From NCBI RefSeq assembly GCF_020386635.1, contig NZ_CP081942.1, positions 1,612,001 to 1,676,000 on the forward strand: DNA of 64,000 bases. The letters are read 5' to 3'. Numbering within the stretch: the first letter of the stretch is position 1; the number at the start of each line of letters is the position of its first letter. The translations under genes and the position numbers were made by a program. Below, in pieces: positions 53,167 to 63,010 of this stretch. The DNA comes from Pseudomonas sp. MM211. GTDB lineage: Bacteria > Pseudomonadota > Gammaproteobacteria > Pseudomonadales > Pseudomonadaceae. Below the pieces are notes generated by a model. That model made no database searches, had not been told where the DNA came from, and was given only the letters and a program-made list of their open reading frames with translations.

Positions 53167-54495
53167 ATGTCCCTTTCTCTGCCGCAGCGCGTGGCCCGCG
53201 CGATCAATGCACAGCCCGGAGAGCTGGCAGCCGCTCTGGCGGGCTTCGCGCTGTTTTTCTGCCTGTTCTGCGGTTACTTCATGCTCCGGCCGATCCGTGA
53301 GTCCATGGGTATCCAGGCCGGTGTGGAGAACCTGCAGTGGCTGTTCACCGCGACCTTCGTGGTCATGTTACTGGCCGTGCCGCTCTTCGCCTGGCTCAAC
53401 TCCAGAGTGCCGCGCATTCATTTCATCGACTGGGTCTACGGCTTCTTCTGCCTCAACCTGCTGGCTTTCGCCGTGGCATTCAGTGTCACCAGCGAGAGCT
53501 TGTGGATGGCACGGGTGTTCTACGTGTGGATCTCGGTCTACAACCTGTTCGTGGTGTCGGTGGCCTGGAGCCTGATGGCCGATGTGTTCGACTCGCCCCA
53601 GGCCAAGCGGTTGTTCGCCTTCATCGCAGCCGGTGCCAGCGTCGGTGGCCTGGCAGGCCCGGCGCTCAGTGCGCTGCTGGTCGGCGCTATCGGTGCCAGT
53701 GGCCTGGCGTTGCTGGCGGCGGTGCTGCTGGCCGGGGCCCTGGCGCTCAAGCACTTCCTGATGGGCTGGCGCGAGCGCGCCGGAGCAGGGCGGCCGGGCG
53801 CCAGCCAGGCGGAAAATCCGCGGCGACCGGTGGCGGGTAATCCGTTCAGCGGTATGACCCGGGTGTTCCAGTCCTCCTACCTGCTGGGGATATCCGCTTT
53901 CGTCATCCTGCTCGCCACGGTCACCACCTTTCTGTACTTCGAGCAGGCGCGGCTGGTGGCCGAGCTGTTCCCTGATCGTGACGAGCAGGTGCGCGTGTTC
54001 GGGTTGATCGACTTCGTGGTGCAGGCGGGAGCGCTACTGGCCCAGTTGTTCATCACCGGGCGGGTCGCTCAGCGCCTGGGCGTACGCGCGCTGCTGGCGG
54101 CGGTGCCGGTGCTGATGTGCGTGGGTTTTCTCGCCCTGGCCATGGCACCCACCTTCGCCGTGCTGGCGGGGCTGATGATCGTGCGACGTATCGGTGAATA
54201 CGCATTCGTACGGCCGGGGCGGGAAATGCTCTTCGCGCCGTTGGATGCCGAGAGCAAGTACAAGGCCAAGAACTTCATCGACACCGTGGTCTATCGCGGC
54301 GGTGATGCGGTCAGCGGTTGGGCCAAGAGCCTGATCGACATGCTCGGTTACGGCGTGGCGTTGATTGCGGTGATCGGAGCGCTGTGTGCGGCCATCTGGG
54401 GGCTGCTCGGCTGGTACCTGGGCGGTCGCGCCGATCGCGGTGAAACCGGCGTACAGCCGCCGAGCGAGAGCGGCGAGCCTCCGCTCATACGCTGA
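53167..54495 (+). CDS. TLC-type (ATP/ADP carrier-like) membrane transporter
   Basis: 442-residue integral membrane protein with about twelve hydrophobic segments. It resembles the TLC (ADP,ATP carrier) family within the MFS clan: LFFCLFCGYFMLRPIRESMG near 28-47, VSVAWSLMADVFDSPQAKRL near 132-151, SKYKAKNFIDTVVYRGGDA near 358-376. Those families exchange nucleotides in obligate intracellular bacteria; members in free-living bacteria are not functionally assigned and may carry other substrates. Its C-terminus overlaps by 11 bases the end of the convergent LysR gene. It is located in the block between pckA and retS. Confidence 0.75.
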   Translation: MSLSLPQRVARAINAQPGELAAALAGFALFFCLFCGYFMLRPIRESMGIQAGVENLQWLFTATFVVMLLAVPLFAWLNSRVPRIHFIDWVYGFFCLNLLAFAVAFSVTSESLWMARVFYVWISVYNLFVVSVAWSLMADVFDSPQAKRLFAFIAAGASVGGLAGPALSALLVGAIGASGLALLAAVLLAGALALKHFLMGWRERAGAGRPGASQAENPRRPVAGNPFSGMTRVFQSSYLLGISAFVILLATVTTFLYFEQARLVAELFPDRDEQVRVFGLIDFVVQAGALLAQLFITGRVAQRLGVRALLAAVPVLMCVGFLALAMAPTFAVLAGLMIVRRIGEYAFVRPGREMLFAPLDAESKYKAKNFIDTVVYRGGDAVSGWAKSLIDMLGYGVALIAVIGALCAAIWGLLGWYLGGRADRGETGVQPPSESGEPPLIR

Positions 54496-55369
54496 TTAGC
54501 GAGCGCGCCTCGGCGAAGCAGGCTTCGGCCAGTGCCGAACGAGGTGCGCTGCGGCGCATGATCAGGCCCAGCGGCGCCAGGGTATGGGCGTCTTCGATGG
54601 GCGTCAGCACCAAGTCGTTGGTGAATTCGGCAAGGCCATTGCGCAGCGGCATGATCGAGCAGCACAGGCCGGCGCTGACGGCCTGCAGCAGCTGGTGAAC
54701 GGCATCGGTTTCCAGCTTCGGCAGAGGTGTCAGCCCCCTTGAGCGGAAGCTGTGGTCGATCGACTGGCGAAAGTGCATACCGGCAGACAGCAGGCCCAGC
54801 GGCAGGTCGACCAGGCTTTCCCAGCGCAGGGTGGTTTCCGTGAACTGAAAATGGCGACGGTCATACAGCAGCCCCATGTGTGTCGCGGCCAGTTCCAGGC
54901 TGTCGAAATGTTCGCGGTCGAGACGGTCGAGGTACGACAGCCCGAGGTCGAGCTGATTGCTGCCGAGGCGCTCAAGGATTTGGTCGCTGCTCAGGGCGAA
55001 CAACTGGAAGCGCAGCCCTGGATGCTGCTCGGCGAATAGCTGTACCAGATCCATCGGATCGAAACCTGACAGCGGCACCACGCCAAGGCGCAGGGTGCCG
55101 ACCAGTTGCCCACGGCAGGCGGCTGCTTCTGCGTACAGCCCATCATGGGCCGCCATCAGGCTGCGGGCCCAGGCGAGGATGCGTTCACCTTCGGCGCTGA
55201 AACCTTCGAAGCGCTGTCCGCGTCGCACCAGTTCCAGGCCCAGCTCGTCTTCCAGCTTGCGCAGACGCATCGACAGCGTCGGCTGCGTTATGTGGCAGCG
55301 CGCTGCCGCCTGGCCGAAGTGGCGGGTCTCGTCGAGGGCGATCAGAAACTTGAGCTGCTTGATATCCAT
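54485..55369 (-). CDS. LysR-family transcriptional regulator
   Basis: 294-residue regulator. The winged helix-turn-helix (about 1-62) reads MDIKQLKFLIALDETRHFGQ, AAARCHITQPTLSMRLRKLE. The effector domain (about 90-290) starts GTLRLGVVPLSGFDPMDLVQ and has LLDLP-type segments and LLQAVSAGLCCSIMPLRNGL. It is divergent from nothing and convergent with the TLC carrier, so its target is not given by position. P. aeruginosa has a LysR gene near the iron ABC genes; that gene is missing there in this window, and this could be its relocated relative, but that needs a comparison. Confidence 0.88.
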   Translation of the reverse strand: MDIKQLKFLIALDETRHFGQAAARCHITQPTLSMRLRKLEDELGLELVRRGQRFEGFSAEGERILAWARSLMAAHDGLYAEAAACRGQLVGTLRLGVVPLSGFDPMDLVQLFAEQHPGLRFQLFALSSDQILERLGSNQLDLGLSYLDRLDREHFDSLELAATHMGLLYDRRHFQFTETTLRWESLVDLPLGLLSAGMHFRQSIDHSFRSRGLTPLPKLETDAVHQLLQAVSAGLCCSIMPLRNGLAEFTNDLVLTPIEDAHTLAPLGLIMRRSAPRSALAEACFAEARSLISV

Positions 55370-55456
55370 GGGGCGCTTCGTCTGGACGTAGGCGGCGCTA
55401 TGAAGCGCACGAAGAGCGCCATGTCAGCTGGCGCCGGCGAGATTCTAGCAGCCGAA

Positions 55457-58246
55457 TCAGGAGGGGACGGTGTCGTCTTCAGGTTGCGCTTGGCGCTCGC
55501 CCACCCAGTATTCGATCAGATCACGCAACTGCGACAGCTCCACCGGCTTGGCCATGTGGCCATCCATGCCGACCAGCCGCGCGCGTTCCTTGTGTTCATT
55601 GAGAATGTGCGCGGTCAATGCAACCACTGGAGTGCGTTGGCGGCGCTCGGCGATTTCCCAGGCGCGCAGTTGCTCGGTTGCAGAGAAACCATCGAGCACC
55701 GGCATTTCACAATCCATCAACACCAGGTCGTAGCGCTGTGCCTTCATCGCACTCAGTGCTTCTTCACCGTTGCTTGCCGTATCGGGCTGCACGTTGAGCT
55801 TGCCGAGCATGCCGCGAATCACCTTGGTGGAAATGCTGTTGTCTTCGGCGACCAGGATGCGGAAGTCTTCCGGCACCACCAGCGGTGTGGTACTGACAGC
55901 CATGGGGGCACGCTGTCCACGCTGACGCTGATCCAACTCGTCAGCCAGGGTGGCTTTGAGTGTGTAGCCTGCCACTGGCTTGGCGAGGATGCGCTTGATG
56001 CCGGCATTGCGCGCAATGACCTTGCTCGGCGCATGGCTGATGCCGGTGAGCATGATGATCAGGATATCGTTGTTGAGGCTCGGGTCTTCCTTGATCTTCG
56101 CGGCCAACTGCATGCCACTCATACCGGGCATGTCCTGATCGAGCAGCACCGCGTCGAAGTATTCGCGCATATGTGCCTTGGTGCGCAGCAGGGCCAGCGC
56201 TTCCTTGCCCGAAGGCACGCTGCTGACGTTCATACCCCAGGCGTTGCATTGCTGCAGCAAGACCTTGCGGCAGGTATCGTTGTCGTCCACCACCAGCAGG
56301 CGGGCGCCCTGTAGCGTGGCGTCGATATCGGTGCTTGGCTGTTGCAGGCGGGCGTTGTCCAGCGGCAGGGTCAACCACAGGGTCGAGCCCTGGTTGCCGC
56401 CGTTCTGAATGCCGAATTCGCCGCCCATCAGACGAATTAACTGGCGTGCGATGATCAGCCCCAGGCGACCGCCCAGGCGGGTAGCAGACAGGAAGTCACT
56501 GCTTTGCAGTTCGGTATTGAGCAGTGCGTCGCGTTCGCTGGCATTGAGCGGATGGCCACTGTCCTGCACGGCGAAGCGCAGGCGTGGTTGCTCACCGCTG
56601 GTATCGAGCGCCACCACCAGCAGAATCTCGCCTTCGCTGGTTTGTTTGAAGGCGTTGTCGAGCAGGCTCAGCAGGGTTTGCCGCAGGCGTGTCGGATCGC
56701 CGCTGACGATTCTTGGCACCTGGGGCTGGATGAAACTGATCAGTTCGATCTTTTGCAGTTCGGCCTTGGCGCGGAAGATGTTCAGGCAATCTTCGGTCAA
56801 GGCGTTGAGATCGAACTGCACGTCGTCCAGTTCGATCTGCCCGGACTCCAACCTGGAGATGTCGAGAATCTCGTTGATCAGGTTGAGCAACTCGTTGCCG
56901 GAACTGTGGATGGTCTGCACGTAGTCACGCTGTTTCGCCGACAGCGGCGTGCCGAGCAGCAACTCGGTCATGCCTAGCACGCCGTTCATGGGGGTGCGGA
57001 TCTCGTGGCTGATCTTGGCGAGAAACTCGGCCTTGGCTTTCATCTCCGCATCGTTGGTGGCCAATGCGGTTCGTGCCCGCGAGGCGGCCCGCTGCAACTG
57101 CCGCTGGTGCTCGGCCAGGGCGGCACTGAGCACCACACCGCTTAGCGTGGCGATGGTGAAGACGCCAGTCACCAGCCAGCCGGGGTCGAGCTGATTGAAA
57201 CCGAGGAGAATCGGGATGAACAGTCCGAAACCGACATTGAAGACCACCATGCCGCTGACGAGCAGCCGTGCCGACTGGTAACCGTTATGCCAATGCACGC
57301 TGCTAACGACCAGCACACTCAGCGTGCCCAACAATACTGTCAGGTAGACCAGCGCGCTGTACCAGAGCAGGCCAGTGATCGCAATGATCAGCCCCAGCCC
57401 AAGGGCCAGTAGCGCATGCCCCTGCAGCAGCCAGTTGAGCTTGTGGTGCCGCATCGGCGTGCTGCGAAAGAAACCGAGCGCGAAGGACGATAGGCAGAAC
57501 GCGGCAATCAGCGCGCTGATATCGGCGATCAGCGACTGGTTGTAACCGAGGCTCGGCACCCATAACGCGAGCATACCCAGGTTCGCCGCCGCGCAAATCG
57601 CCAGCCCGCTATGCAGGCCAGCGAGCCAGAGGCTGCAGACCGAGCGCGCGTAGGCGAAGCGAAGCAGGTTGTAGACCACCACCAGTAGCAGGGCACCGAG
57701 CAGGGCGCCGAACAGGTAGGCAGGTTTTTCCAGGCTGACCAGTTCGCTCTCGTCGATGACCTTGAACCAGGCCATCAGTGGATGGTTGGAGGTCATCCGT
57801 ACATAGACTTCCCGCGCCTGCCCGTCATTGGGTAAGGACATCAGGTACGCACGCGAGGGCAGCGGCCGTGAGCTTAGCGGCATCGATTCGCCGGTGTGCA
57901 CGCTCTGCTCGACCTGTGTGCCTTGCAGTAGGTAGTAATCGAGCAACTGCACGCGCGGGGCGAATACCCAAAGCCAGTAGGGTGCTCCGTGTTCAGGCAC
58001 GTCGAAACGCAACCACACGGCTTTCTGGCTGGGAGGGTAAGTAAAGGCGAGGTTATCGAGTGGGAGGAACTGGTTGCGCTGGTTGCGCACCTCCTCCAGC
58101 GTCATCTGGGCGTTGTCGTCGACGAATACCGACCAGCCACTGGCATAGGGAGCTGAGGCCTTATGTGGCGCTGCCATGCCCGGCAGGCAGGCACCGGCTA
58201 ATAGCAGGCTAACGAGTAAACCTATGGCAATCCTGAGCCGTCGCAC
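55457..58246 (-). CDS. retS: Hybrid sensor kinase RetS
   Basis: 929-residue membrane protein that in P. aeruginosa binds and blocks GacS, favouring acute over biofilm behaviour. A signal peptide (1-25) leads into a 7TMR-DISMED2 sensor domain (about 40-175), a 7TM region (about 185-390: LLGALLLVVVYNLLRFAYAR), a kinase with phospho-His in FLAKISHEIRTPMNGVLGMT near 417, an ATPase domain, and two receivers: LLVVDDNDTCRKVLL with DAVLLDQDMPG, then ILVAEDNSISTKVIRGML with LVLMDCEMPVLDG. That 7TMR-DISMED2, kinase, two-receiver order and the purD neighbour fit RetS. PAO1 RetS is about 942 residues. Confidence 0.93.
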   Translation of the reverse strand: MRRLRIAIGLLVSLLLAGACLPGMAAPHKASAPYASGWSVFVDDNAQMTLEEVRNQRNQFLPLDNLAFTYPPSQKAVWLRFDVPEHGAPYWLWVFAPRVQLLDYYLLQGTQVEQSVHTGESMPLSSRPLPSRAYLMSLPNDGQAREVYVRMTSNHPLMAWFKVIDESELVSLEKPAYLFGALLGALLLVVVYNLLRFAYARSVCSLWLAGLHSGLAICAAANLGMLALWVPSLGYNQSLIADISALIAAFCLSSFALGFFRSTPMRHHKLNWLLQGHALLALGLGLIIAITGLLWYSALVYLTVLLGTLSVLVVSSVHWHNGYQSARLLVSGMVVFNVGFGLFIPILLGFNQLDPGWLVTGVFTIATLSGVVLSAALAEHQRQLQRAASRARTALATNDAEMKAKAEFLAKISHEIRTPMNGVLGMTELLLGTPLSAKQRDYVQTIHSSGNELLNLINEILDISRLESGQIELDDVQFDLNALTEDCLNIFRAKAELQKIELISFIQPQVPRIVSGDPTRLRQTLLSLLDNAFKQTSEGEILLVVALDTSGEQPRLRFAVQDSGHPLNASERDALLNTELQSSDFLSATRLGGRLGLIIARQLIRLMGGEFGIQNGGNQGSTLWLTLPLDNARLQQPSTDIDATLQGARLLVVDDNDTCRKVLLQQCNAWGMNVSSVPSGKEALALLRTKAHMREYFDAVLLDQDMPGMSGMQLAAKIKEDPSLNNDILIIMLTGISHAPSKVIARNAGIKRILAKPVAGYTLKATLADELDQRQRGQRAPMAVSTTPLVVPEDFRILVAEDNSISTKVIRGMLGKLNVQPDTASNGEEALSAMKAQRYDLVLMDCEMPVLDGFSATEQLRAWEIAERRQRTPVVALTAHILNEHKERARLVGMDGHMAKPVELSQLRDLIEYWVGERQAQPEDDTVPS

Positions 58247-58368
58247 GAGGCAATCCCTTTTAGGTGGTACGGCTGGATTATAGCCAGCTGTAGGGGCGCA
58301 GACTATGACACTGAGACGCTATCCTGACAGCCTGGGCAGCTCGATGATCCGTAGTGCTCAGGTATTGC

Positions 58369-58399
58369 AGACAGGCGGCATCGATTGATGCCGCCGTCT
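58369..58399 (-). terminator. Hairpin after purD
   Basis: GGCGGCATC and GATGCCGCC form the stem, with an outer AGAC/GTCT extension broken by one unpaired base. It begins eight bases after the purD stop on the minus strand. No U-tract follows, so it may only protect the transcript end or separate purD from retS expression. Confidence 0.4.
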
Positions 58400-58406
58400 T
58401 GTTACC

Positions 58407-59696
58407 TCAGTTTTCGCCACGCTCGCGGGCGATCGCGCGGTAGCCGATATCGTTGCGGTGGAACATGCCGTTCCAGCGAATCTTCTCGGCCAGGCGGTAA
58501 GCCTGCTGCTGGGCGTCGGCAACGCTGGCGCCGATGGCTGTGGCGCAGAGCACACGGCCGCCGGCAGTGACGACCTGGCCGTCTTTCAGCGCGGTACCGG
58601 CGTGGAACACCTTGCCTTCCAGCGTGGCGGCGTCGTCGAGGCCTTCGATCACGTCACCCTTGGCGTAGTCGCCTGGGTAACCGCCGGCAGCCAGCACGAC
58701 GCCGACGGTTGGGCGTGGATCCCAGCGTGCTTCGACCTTGTCCAGCGCCTTGGCCAGTGCGGCCTCTACCAGCAGCACCAGAGAGGACTCCAGACGCACC
58801 ATGATCGGCTGGGTTTCCGGGTCGCCGAAACGGCAGTTGAATTCGATGACCTTCGGCTTACCGGCCTTGTCGATCATCAGGCCCGCGTACAGGAATCCAG
58901 TGTAGACATTGCCTTCGGCCGCCATGCCGCGCACGGTTGGGTAGATGACTTCGTCCATCACCCGCTTGTGCACCTCGGCGGTTACCACCGGAGCTGGCGA
59001 GTAAGCACCCATGCCACCGGTGTTCGGGCCGCTGTCGGCATCACCAACGCGCTTGTGATCCTGGCTGGTGGCCATCGGCAACACGTTCTCGCCGTCGACC
59101 ATGACGATGAAGCTGGCTTCTTCGCCGTCGAGGAATTCCTCGATCACCACCCGCGAACCGGCTTCGCCGAAAGCATTGCCGGCGAGCATGTCGCGCACGG
59201 CGTCTTCGGCTTCCTGCAGGGTCAGGGCGACGATCACGCCTTTGCCTGCCGCCAGGCCGTCGGCCTTGATCACGATAGGCGCGCCTTTTTCACGCAGGTA
59301 GGCCAGGGCAGGCTCCACTTCGGTGAAATTCTGGTAGTCGGCGGTAGGGATGTTCTGGCGCGCCAGGAAATCCTTGGTGAAGGCCTTGGAGCCTTCCAGC
59401 TGGGCGGCTGCCGCAGTGGGGCCAAAGATATCCAGCTTGCGGGTACGGAACAGATCGACCACACCTTTGACCAGTGGCGCTTCCGGGCCGACGATGGTCA
59501 GTTGCACGTTCTGCTCGGCGAAATCGGCCAGCGCCTGGATATCCAGGACGTCGATGGCGACGTTTTCACATTTGGCTTCGGTGGCGGTGCCAGCGTTGCC
59601 CGGGGCGATGAAGACTTTCTCGACGCGCTTGTCCTGCGCCACTTTCCAGGCCAGGGCGTGTTCACGACCGCCGCTGCCGATGATCAATACGTTCAT
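58407..59696 (-). CDS. purD: Phosphoribosylamine-glycine ligase
   Basis: ATP-grasp enzyme of purine synthesis that joins phosphoribosylamine and glycine to give GAR. The 429 residues begin MNVLIIGSGGREHALAWK. Family signatures include VGPEAPLVKGVVDLFR near 67-82, IVIKADGLAAGKGVIVAL near 137-154, TGGMGAYSPAPVV near 227-239 and NCRFGDPETQPIM near 288-300. It is 115 bp downstream of purH on the same strand, with two REP-like hairpins between them; the pair may be read from separate or a joint promoter. Confidence 0.96.
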   Translation of the reverse strand: MNVLIIGSGGREHALAWKVAQDKRVEKVFIAPGNAGTATEAKCENVAIDVLDIQALADFAEQNVQLTIVGPEAPLVKGVVDLFRTRKLDIFGPTAAAAQLEGSKAFTKDFLARQNIPTADYQNFTEVEPALAYLREKGAPIVIKADGLAAGKGVIVALTLQEAEDAVRDMLAGNAFGEAGSRVVIEEFLDGEEASFIVMVDGENVLPMATSQDHKRVGDADSGPNTGGMGAYSPAPVVTAEVHKRVMDEVIYPTVRGMAAEGNVYTGFLYAGLMIDKAGKPKVIEFNCRFGDPETQPIMVRLESSLVLLVEAALAKALDKVEARWDPRPTVGVVLAAGGYPGDYAKGDVIEGLDDAATLEGKVFHAGTALKDGQVVTAGGRVLCATAIGASVADAQQQAYRLAEKIRWNGMFHRNDIGYRAIARERGEN

Positions 59697-59733
59697 GTCT
59701 CTCTCCCAATGGAGGCGGGCCTTGGGCCCGTTC

Positions 59734-59759
59734 GGTGGATAGTGCTTTTACTATCCACC
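59734..59759. repeat. REP-like palindrome, first copy
   Basis: GGTGGATAGT and ACTATCCACC form a perfect ten-base inverted repeat around GCTTTT. It is followed by CTACG. GGTGGAT-type palindromes are frequent in Pseudomonas intergenic DNA. A related copy lies 22 bases further on. Confidence 0.65.
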
Positions 59760-59781
59760 CTACGAAATAGGGCTGACGCAG

Positions 59782-59805
59782 GGTGGATGGCCGAAGCCAT
59801 CCACC
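59782..59805. repeat. REP-like palindrome, second copy
   Basis: GGTGGATGGC and GCCATCCACC form a perfect ten-base inverted repeat around CGAA. It shares the GGTGGAT/ATCCACC ends with the first copy but has different inner bases and loop. The pair fills the purH-purD gap. Confidence 0.65.
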
Positions 59806-59811
59806 AGCCAA

Positions 59812-61416
59812 TCAGTGGCGGAAATGGCGCATGCCGGTGAAGACCATGGCAATACCGGCTTCGTCGGCGGCAGCGATCACTTCAGCATCGCGCATCGAGC
59901 CGCCAGGCTGGATCACTGCAGTGATGCCATTGGCAGCAGCGTTATCCAGGCCGTCGCGGAATGGGAAGAAGGCATCGGAGGCCATTACCGAGCCGGCGAC
60001 TTGCAGGCCAGCATGTTCAGCCTTGATCGCGGCGATGCGCGCGGAGTTGACGCGGCTCATCTGGCCGGCGCCGACGCCGATGGTCTGGCGGCTCTTGGCG
60101 TAGACGATGGCGTTGGATTTGACGAACTTGGCTACTTTCCAGGCGAAGATCAGGTCATGGACTTCCTGCTCGCTCGGCGCGCGCTGGGTGACGATCTTCA
60201 GATCGTCGGCGGTAATCATGCCGATATCGCGGCTCTGTACCAGCAGACCGCCGTTGACGCGTTTGAAATCCCAGCCCGGGGCGCGGTCGGTCGGCCATTC
60301 GCCGCACTCGAGCAGACGCACGTTGGCTTTGGCGGCGACCACTTCACGGGCGGCGGCGCTGATTTTCGGGGCGATGATCACTTCGACGAACTGGCGCTCG
60401 ACGATGGCCTTGGCGGTTTCGCCATCCAGTTCGCGGTTGAAGGCGATGATGCCGCCAAACGCCGACTCGGTATCGGTGGCGTAAGCCAGGTCATAGGCCT
60501 TGCGGATGCCGCCTTCGCTGTCCAGCGCCACGGCCACGCCACACGGGTTGGCGTGTTTGACGATCACGCAGGCTGGCTTGACGAAGCTCTTCACGCATTC
60601 CAGCGCGGCGTCGGTATCGGCCACGTTGTTGAACGACAGTTCCTTGCCCTGCAGCTGCACGGCGGTCGCCACGCAGGCTTCGCTAGCATGCTCGACGTAG
60701 AACGCGGCTTTCTGGTGCGGGTTTTCACCGTAGCGCATGTCCTGCGCCTTGATGAACTGGGTGGTGAAGGTGCGCGGGAACAAGCTGCGGTCTTCGGTGG
60801 ACAGTGTGTCGCGGCCCTGGTCGATGGTGCCCAGGTAGTTGGCGATCATGCCGTCATAGGCCGCGGTGTGCTCGAAGGCCTTGAGGGCCAAGTCGAAGCG
60901 CTGGGCGTAGCACAGGCCACCGATTTTCAGGGAGTCGATGACCGCGGCGTAATCGCCGGCATTGACCACGATGGCCACATCTTTGTGGTTTTTTGCAGCC
61001 GAACGCACCATGGTCGGCCCGCCGATATCGATGTTCTCGATGGCGTCGGCCAGGTCACAGCCCGGCTTGGCGACGGTGGCGGCGAAGGGGTACAGGTTGA
61101 CGGCAACCAGGTCGATCGGCTTGATGCCGTGCTCGTCCATCACTGCGCCGTCGAGGGCGCGACGGCCAAGGATGCCACCGTGAATTTTCGGGTGCAGGGT
61201 CTTCACCCGGCCGTCCATCATCTCCGGAAAACCGGTGTAGTCGGCCACTTCCACTGCCGCCACGCCATTGTCCTTGAGCAGCTTGTAGGTGCCGCCGGTG
61301 GAGAGGATTTCCACGTTGAGGGCGACGAGCTCGCGGGCGAATTCGAGGATGCCGGTCTTGTCGGACACGCTGATCAGCGCACGGCGGACGGGGAGGCGAG
61401 TGGTCTGGTCGGTCAT
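59812..61416 (-). CDS. purH: Bifunctional AICAR formyltransferase/IMP cyclohydrolase
   Basis: Catalyses the last two steps of IMP synthesis. The 534 residues start at ATG 61416 ([20 protein letters not shown]); the four-residue longer frame from 61428 is less likely. The IMP cyclohydrolase domain covers about 1-200 ([35 protein letters not shown]). The formyltransferase domain covers about 205-534 ([34 protein letters not shown]-type [20 protein letters not shown], and [18 protein letters not shown]). It follows fis on the same strand, beyond a terminator. Confidence 0.96.
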   Translation of the reverse strand: MTDQTTRLPVRRALISVSDKTGILEFARELVALNVEILSTGGTYKLLKDNGVAAVEVADYTGFPEMMDGRVKTLHPKIHGGILGRRALDGAVMDEHGIKPIDLVAVNLYPFAATVAKPGCDLADAIENIDIGGPTMVRSAAKNHKDVAIVVNAGDYAAVIDSLKIGGLCYAQRFDLALKAFEHTAAYDGMIANYLGTIDQGRDTLSTEDRSLFPRTFTTQFIKAQDMRYGENPHQKAAFYVEHASEACVATAVQLQGKELSFNNVADTDAALECVKSFVKPACVIVKHANPCGVAVALDSEGGIRKAYDLAYATDTESAFGGIIAFNRELDGETAKAIVERQFVEVIIAPKISAAAREVVAAKANVRLLECGEWPTDRAPGWDFKRVNGGLLVQSRDIGMITADDLKIVTQRAPSEQEVHDLIFAWKVAKFVKSNAIVYAKSRQTIGVGAGQMSRVNSARIAAIKAEHAGLQVAGSVMASDAFFPFRDGLDNAAANGITAVIQPGGSMRDAEVIAAADEAGIAMVFTGMRHFRH

Positions 61417-61446
61417 TACAGAATCCATCAGAGCGGGTTAATCAGT

Positions 61447-61474
61447 AAAAAGGGCGGCTTTTGGAGCCGCCCTT
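61447..61474 (-). terminator. Rho-independent terminator after fis
   Basis: On the minus strand AAGGGCGGCT and AGCCGCCCTT form a ten-base stem with a CCAAA-type loop, followed by TTTACTG. It lies between fis and purH and closes the dusB-fis unit. Confidence 0.85.
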
Positions 61475-61492
61475 CTTCATGCATTCGGTGAG

Positions 61493-61813
61493 TTACAGCA
61501 GGTCGTACTGCTTGAGCTTCTTGCGCAGGGTGCCGCGGTTCAGGCCGAGCAGCTCGGAGGCTTTGGTCTGGTTACCCTTCACGTAGTTCATGACGGTTTC
61601 CAGCAGTGGGGCTTCCACTTCGGTGAGCACCAGATTGTAGACGTCTGTGACGTCCGCACCTTCAAGGTGAGCGAAGTAGTTGTGCAGGGCTTTTTCGACA
61701 CTGCCGCGCAGGGTCTGGCCTTCTTCGCTCGGCGTATTGAGGTGCTGTTTCAAACTGGTGTTGTCGCTCACGGGTGCAATCCCACTTCCTAAAGTCTCGT
61801 TCAACAATGTCAT
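61493..61813 (-). CDS. fis: DNA-bending nucleoid protein Fis
   Basis: 106-residue nucleoid-associated protein that bends DNA and activates rRNA and tRNA promoters. The C-terminal helix-turn-helix reads VMNYVKGNQTKASELLGLNR followed by GTLRKKLKQYDLL, essentially the canonical Fis DNA-binding end. The N-terminal activation arm is the LRGSVEKALHNYFAHLEGAD region. Its ATG overlaps by four bases the dusB stop, the universal dusB-fis operon. Confidence 0.96.
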   Translation of the reverse strand: MTLLNETLGSGIAPVSDNTSLKQHLNTPSEEGQTLRGSVEKALHNYFAHLEGADVTDVYNLVLTEVEAPLLETVMNYVKGNQTKASELLGLNRGTLRKKLKQYDLL

Positions 61814-62808
61814 GCGGCCACCCCTTTTCCGTCGTTGTAGCGTTCACCGAAGAACTGGCGAACGCTTGCACACTGCGCCTCCTGGCTGTCCAGACGATTG
61901 AACTCGGCTCGGAACTCGCGGGCGCCGGGTAGCGTGGCGAGGTACCAGCCAACATGCTTGCGGGCGATGCGCACACCCATCACATCGCCGTAGAAGGCGT
62001 GGAGGGCGGCCAGGTGCTCGAGCAGAATGCGTTCAATTTCGGTCAGCGCCGGGGCGGGGCAATGGGCACCGGTGCGCAGGTAATGCTCTATTTCTCTGAA
62101 AATCCATGGGCGCCCTTGGGCGGCCCTGCCGATCAGCAGACCATCGGCACCGGTTGCGGCCAGCACGTGGGCGGCCTTTTCCGGTGAGTCGATATCGCCA
62201 TTGGCCAATACCGGGATGGACACCGCCTGCTTGATGGCGGCAATGGTGTCGTATTCGGCGTCGCCGGTGTACAGGTCGGCGCGGGTGCGGCCGTGTACGG
62301 CGAGGGCGACGATGCCGCATTGTTCGGCGATACGTGCCACGTCAACACCGTTCTTGTTCTGTCTGTCCCAGCCGGTGCGGATCTTCAGCGTGACCGGGAC
62401 GTCTACCGCGGCGACCACCGCCTCGAGGATCGCCTGCACCAGTGGCTGATCCTTGAGTAGCGCGGAGCCAGCGGCCTTGTTGCAGACCTTCTTGGCCGGG
62501 CAACCCATGTTGATGTCGATGATCTGGGCGCCCAGTTGCACGTTGGCGCGGGCTGCCTCGGCGAGCATCTGCGGATCCCCACCGGCGATCTGCACGGAGC
62601 GTGGCTCCGGATCACCATCGTGGATCATGCGCAGGCTCGATTTACGCGTATTCCACAGGCGCACATCGCTGGTGACCATCTCCGACACCACCATGCCGGC
62701 GCCAAGGCGGCGGCAAAGCTGTCGGAATGGCTGATCGGTGACGCCGGCCATTGGGGCCAGGATCAGTCGATTGGGCAATGTATAGGGGCCGATGCTTAGC
62801 GCCGACAT
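61810..62808 (-). CDS. dusB: tRNA-dihydrouridine synthase B
   Basis: FMN/NADPH enzyme that reduces uridine in the tRNA D-loop. The 332 residues begin MSALSIGPYTLPNRLILAPM and carry MAGVTDQPFRQLCRRLGAGM, the Dus signature INMGCPAKKVCNKAAGSALL near 98-117 with its catalytic Cys, VTLKIRTGWDRQNKN, VHGRTRADLYTGDAEYD and VLANGDIDSPEKA (FMN site). It is upstream of fis and coupled to it. Promoters for the pair should lie in the 200-bp spacer to its right. Confidence 0.95.
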   Translation of the reverse strand: MSALSIGPYTLPNRLILAPMAGVTDQPFRQLCRRLGAGMVVSEMVTSDVRLWNTRKSSLRMIHDGDPEPRSVQIAGGDPQMLAEAARANVQLGAQIIDINMGCPAKKVCNKAAGSALLKDQPLVQAILEAVVAAVDVPVTLKIRTGWDRQNKNGVDVARIAEQCGIVALAVHGRTRADLYTGDAEYDTIAAIKQAVSIPVLANGDIDSPEKAAHVLAATGADGLLIGRAAQGRPWIFREIEHYLRTGAHCPAPALTEIERILLEHLAALHAFYGDVMGVRIARKHVGWYLATLPGAREFRAEFNRLDSQEAQCASVRQFFGERYNDGKGVAA

Positions 62809-63010
62809 AGGGCTTCCCTGCTCAAGAGACGTGCTGTTGAGACCAGTAGGAGAGTGCGAAAAAGGGTGGAGATCATACCCGCTCTGAATGACCGGATAAA
62901 GGTGGTTTTGAACAAAATCTGAACAGTTGACCTGTGGTTTGCCGTCGCGCTGCCTGGTTGCCGCGTTGCAGACGGCTGCTCACTTGCAGCCGTCCATCGG
63001 CTGGCTGCGG

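Noticed and set aside
59815..61491. 558-residue plus-strand open frame opposite purH
   Set aside because: Antisense shadow of purH; composition is typical of complementary-strand frames in GC-rich genes.
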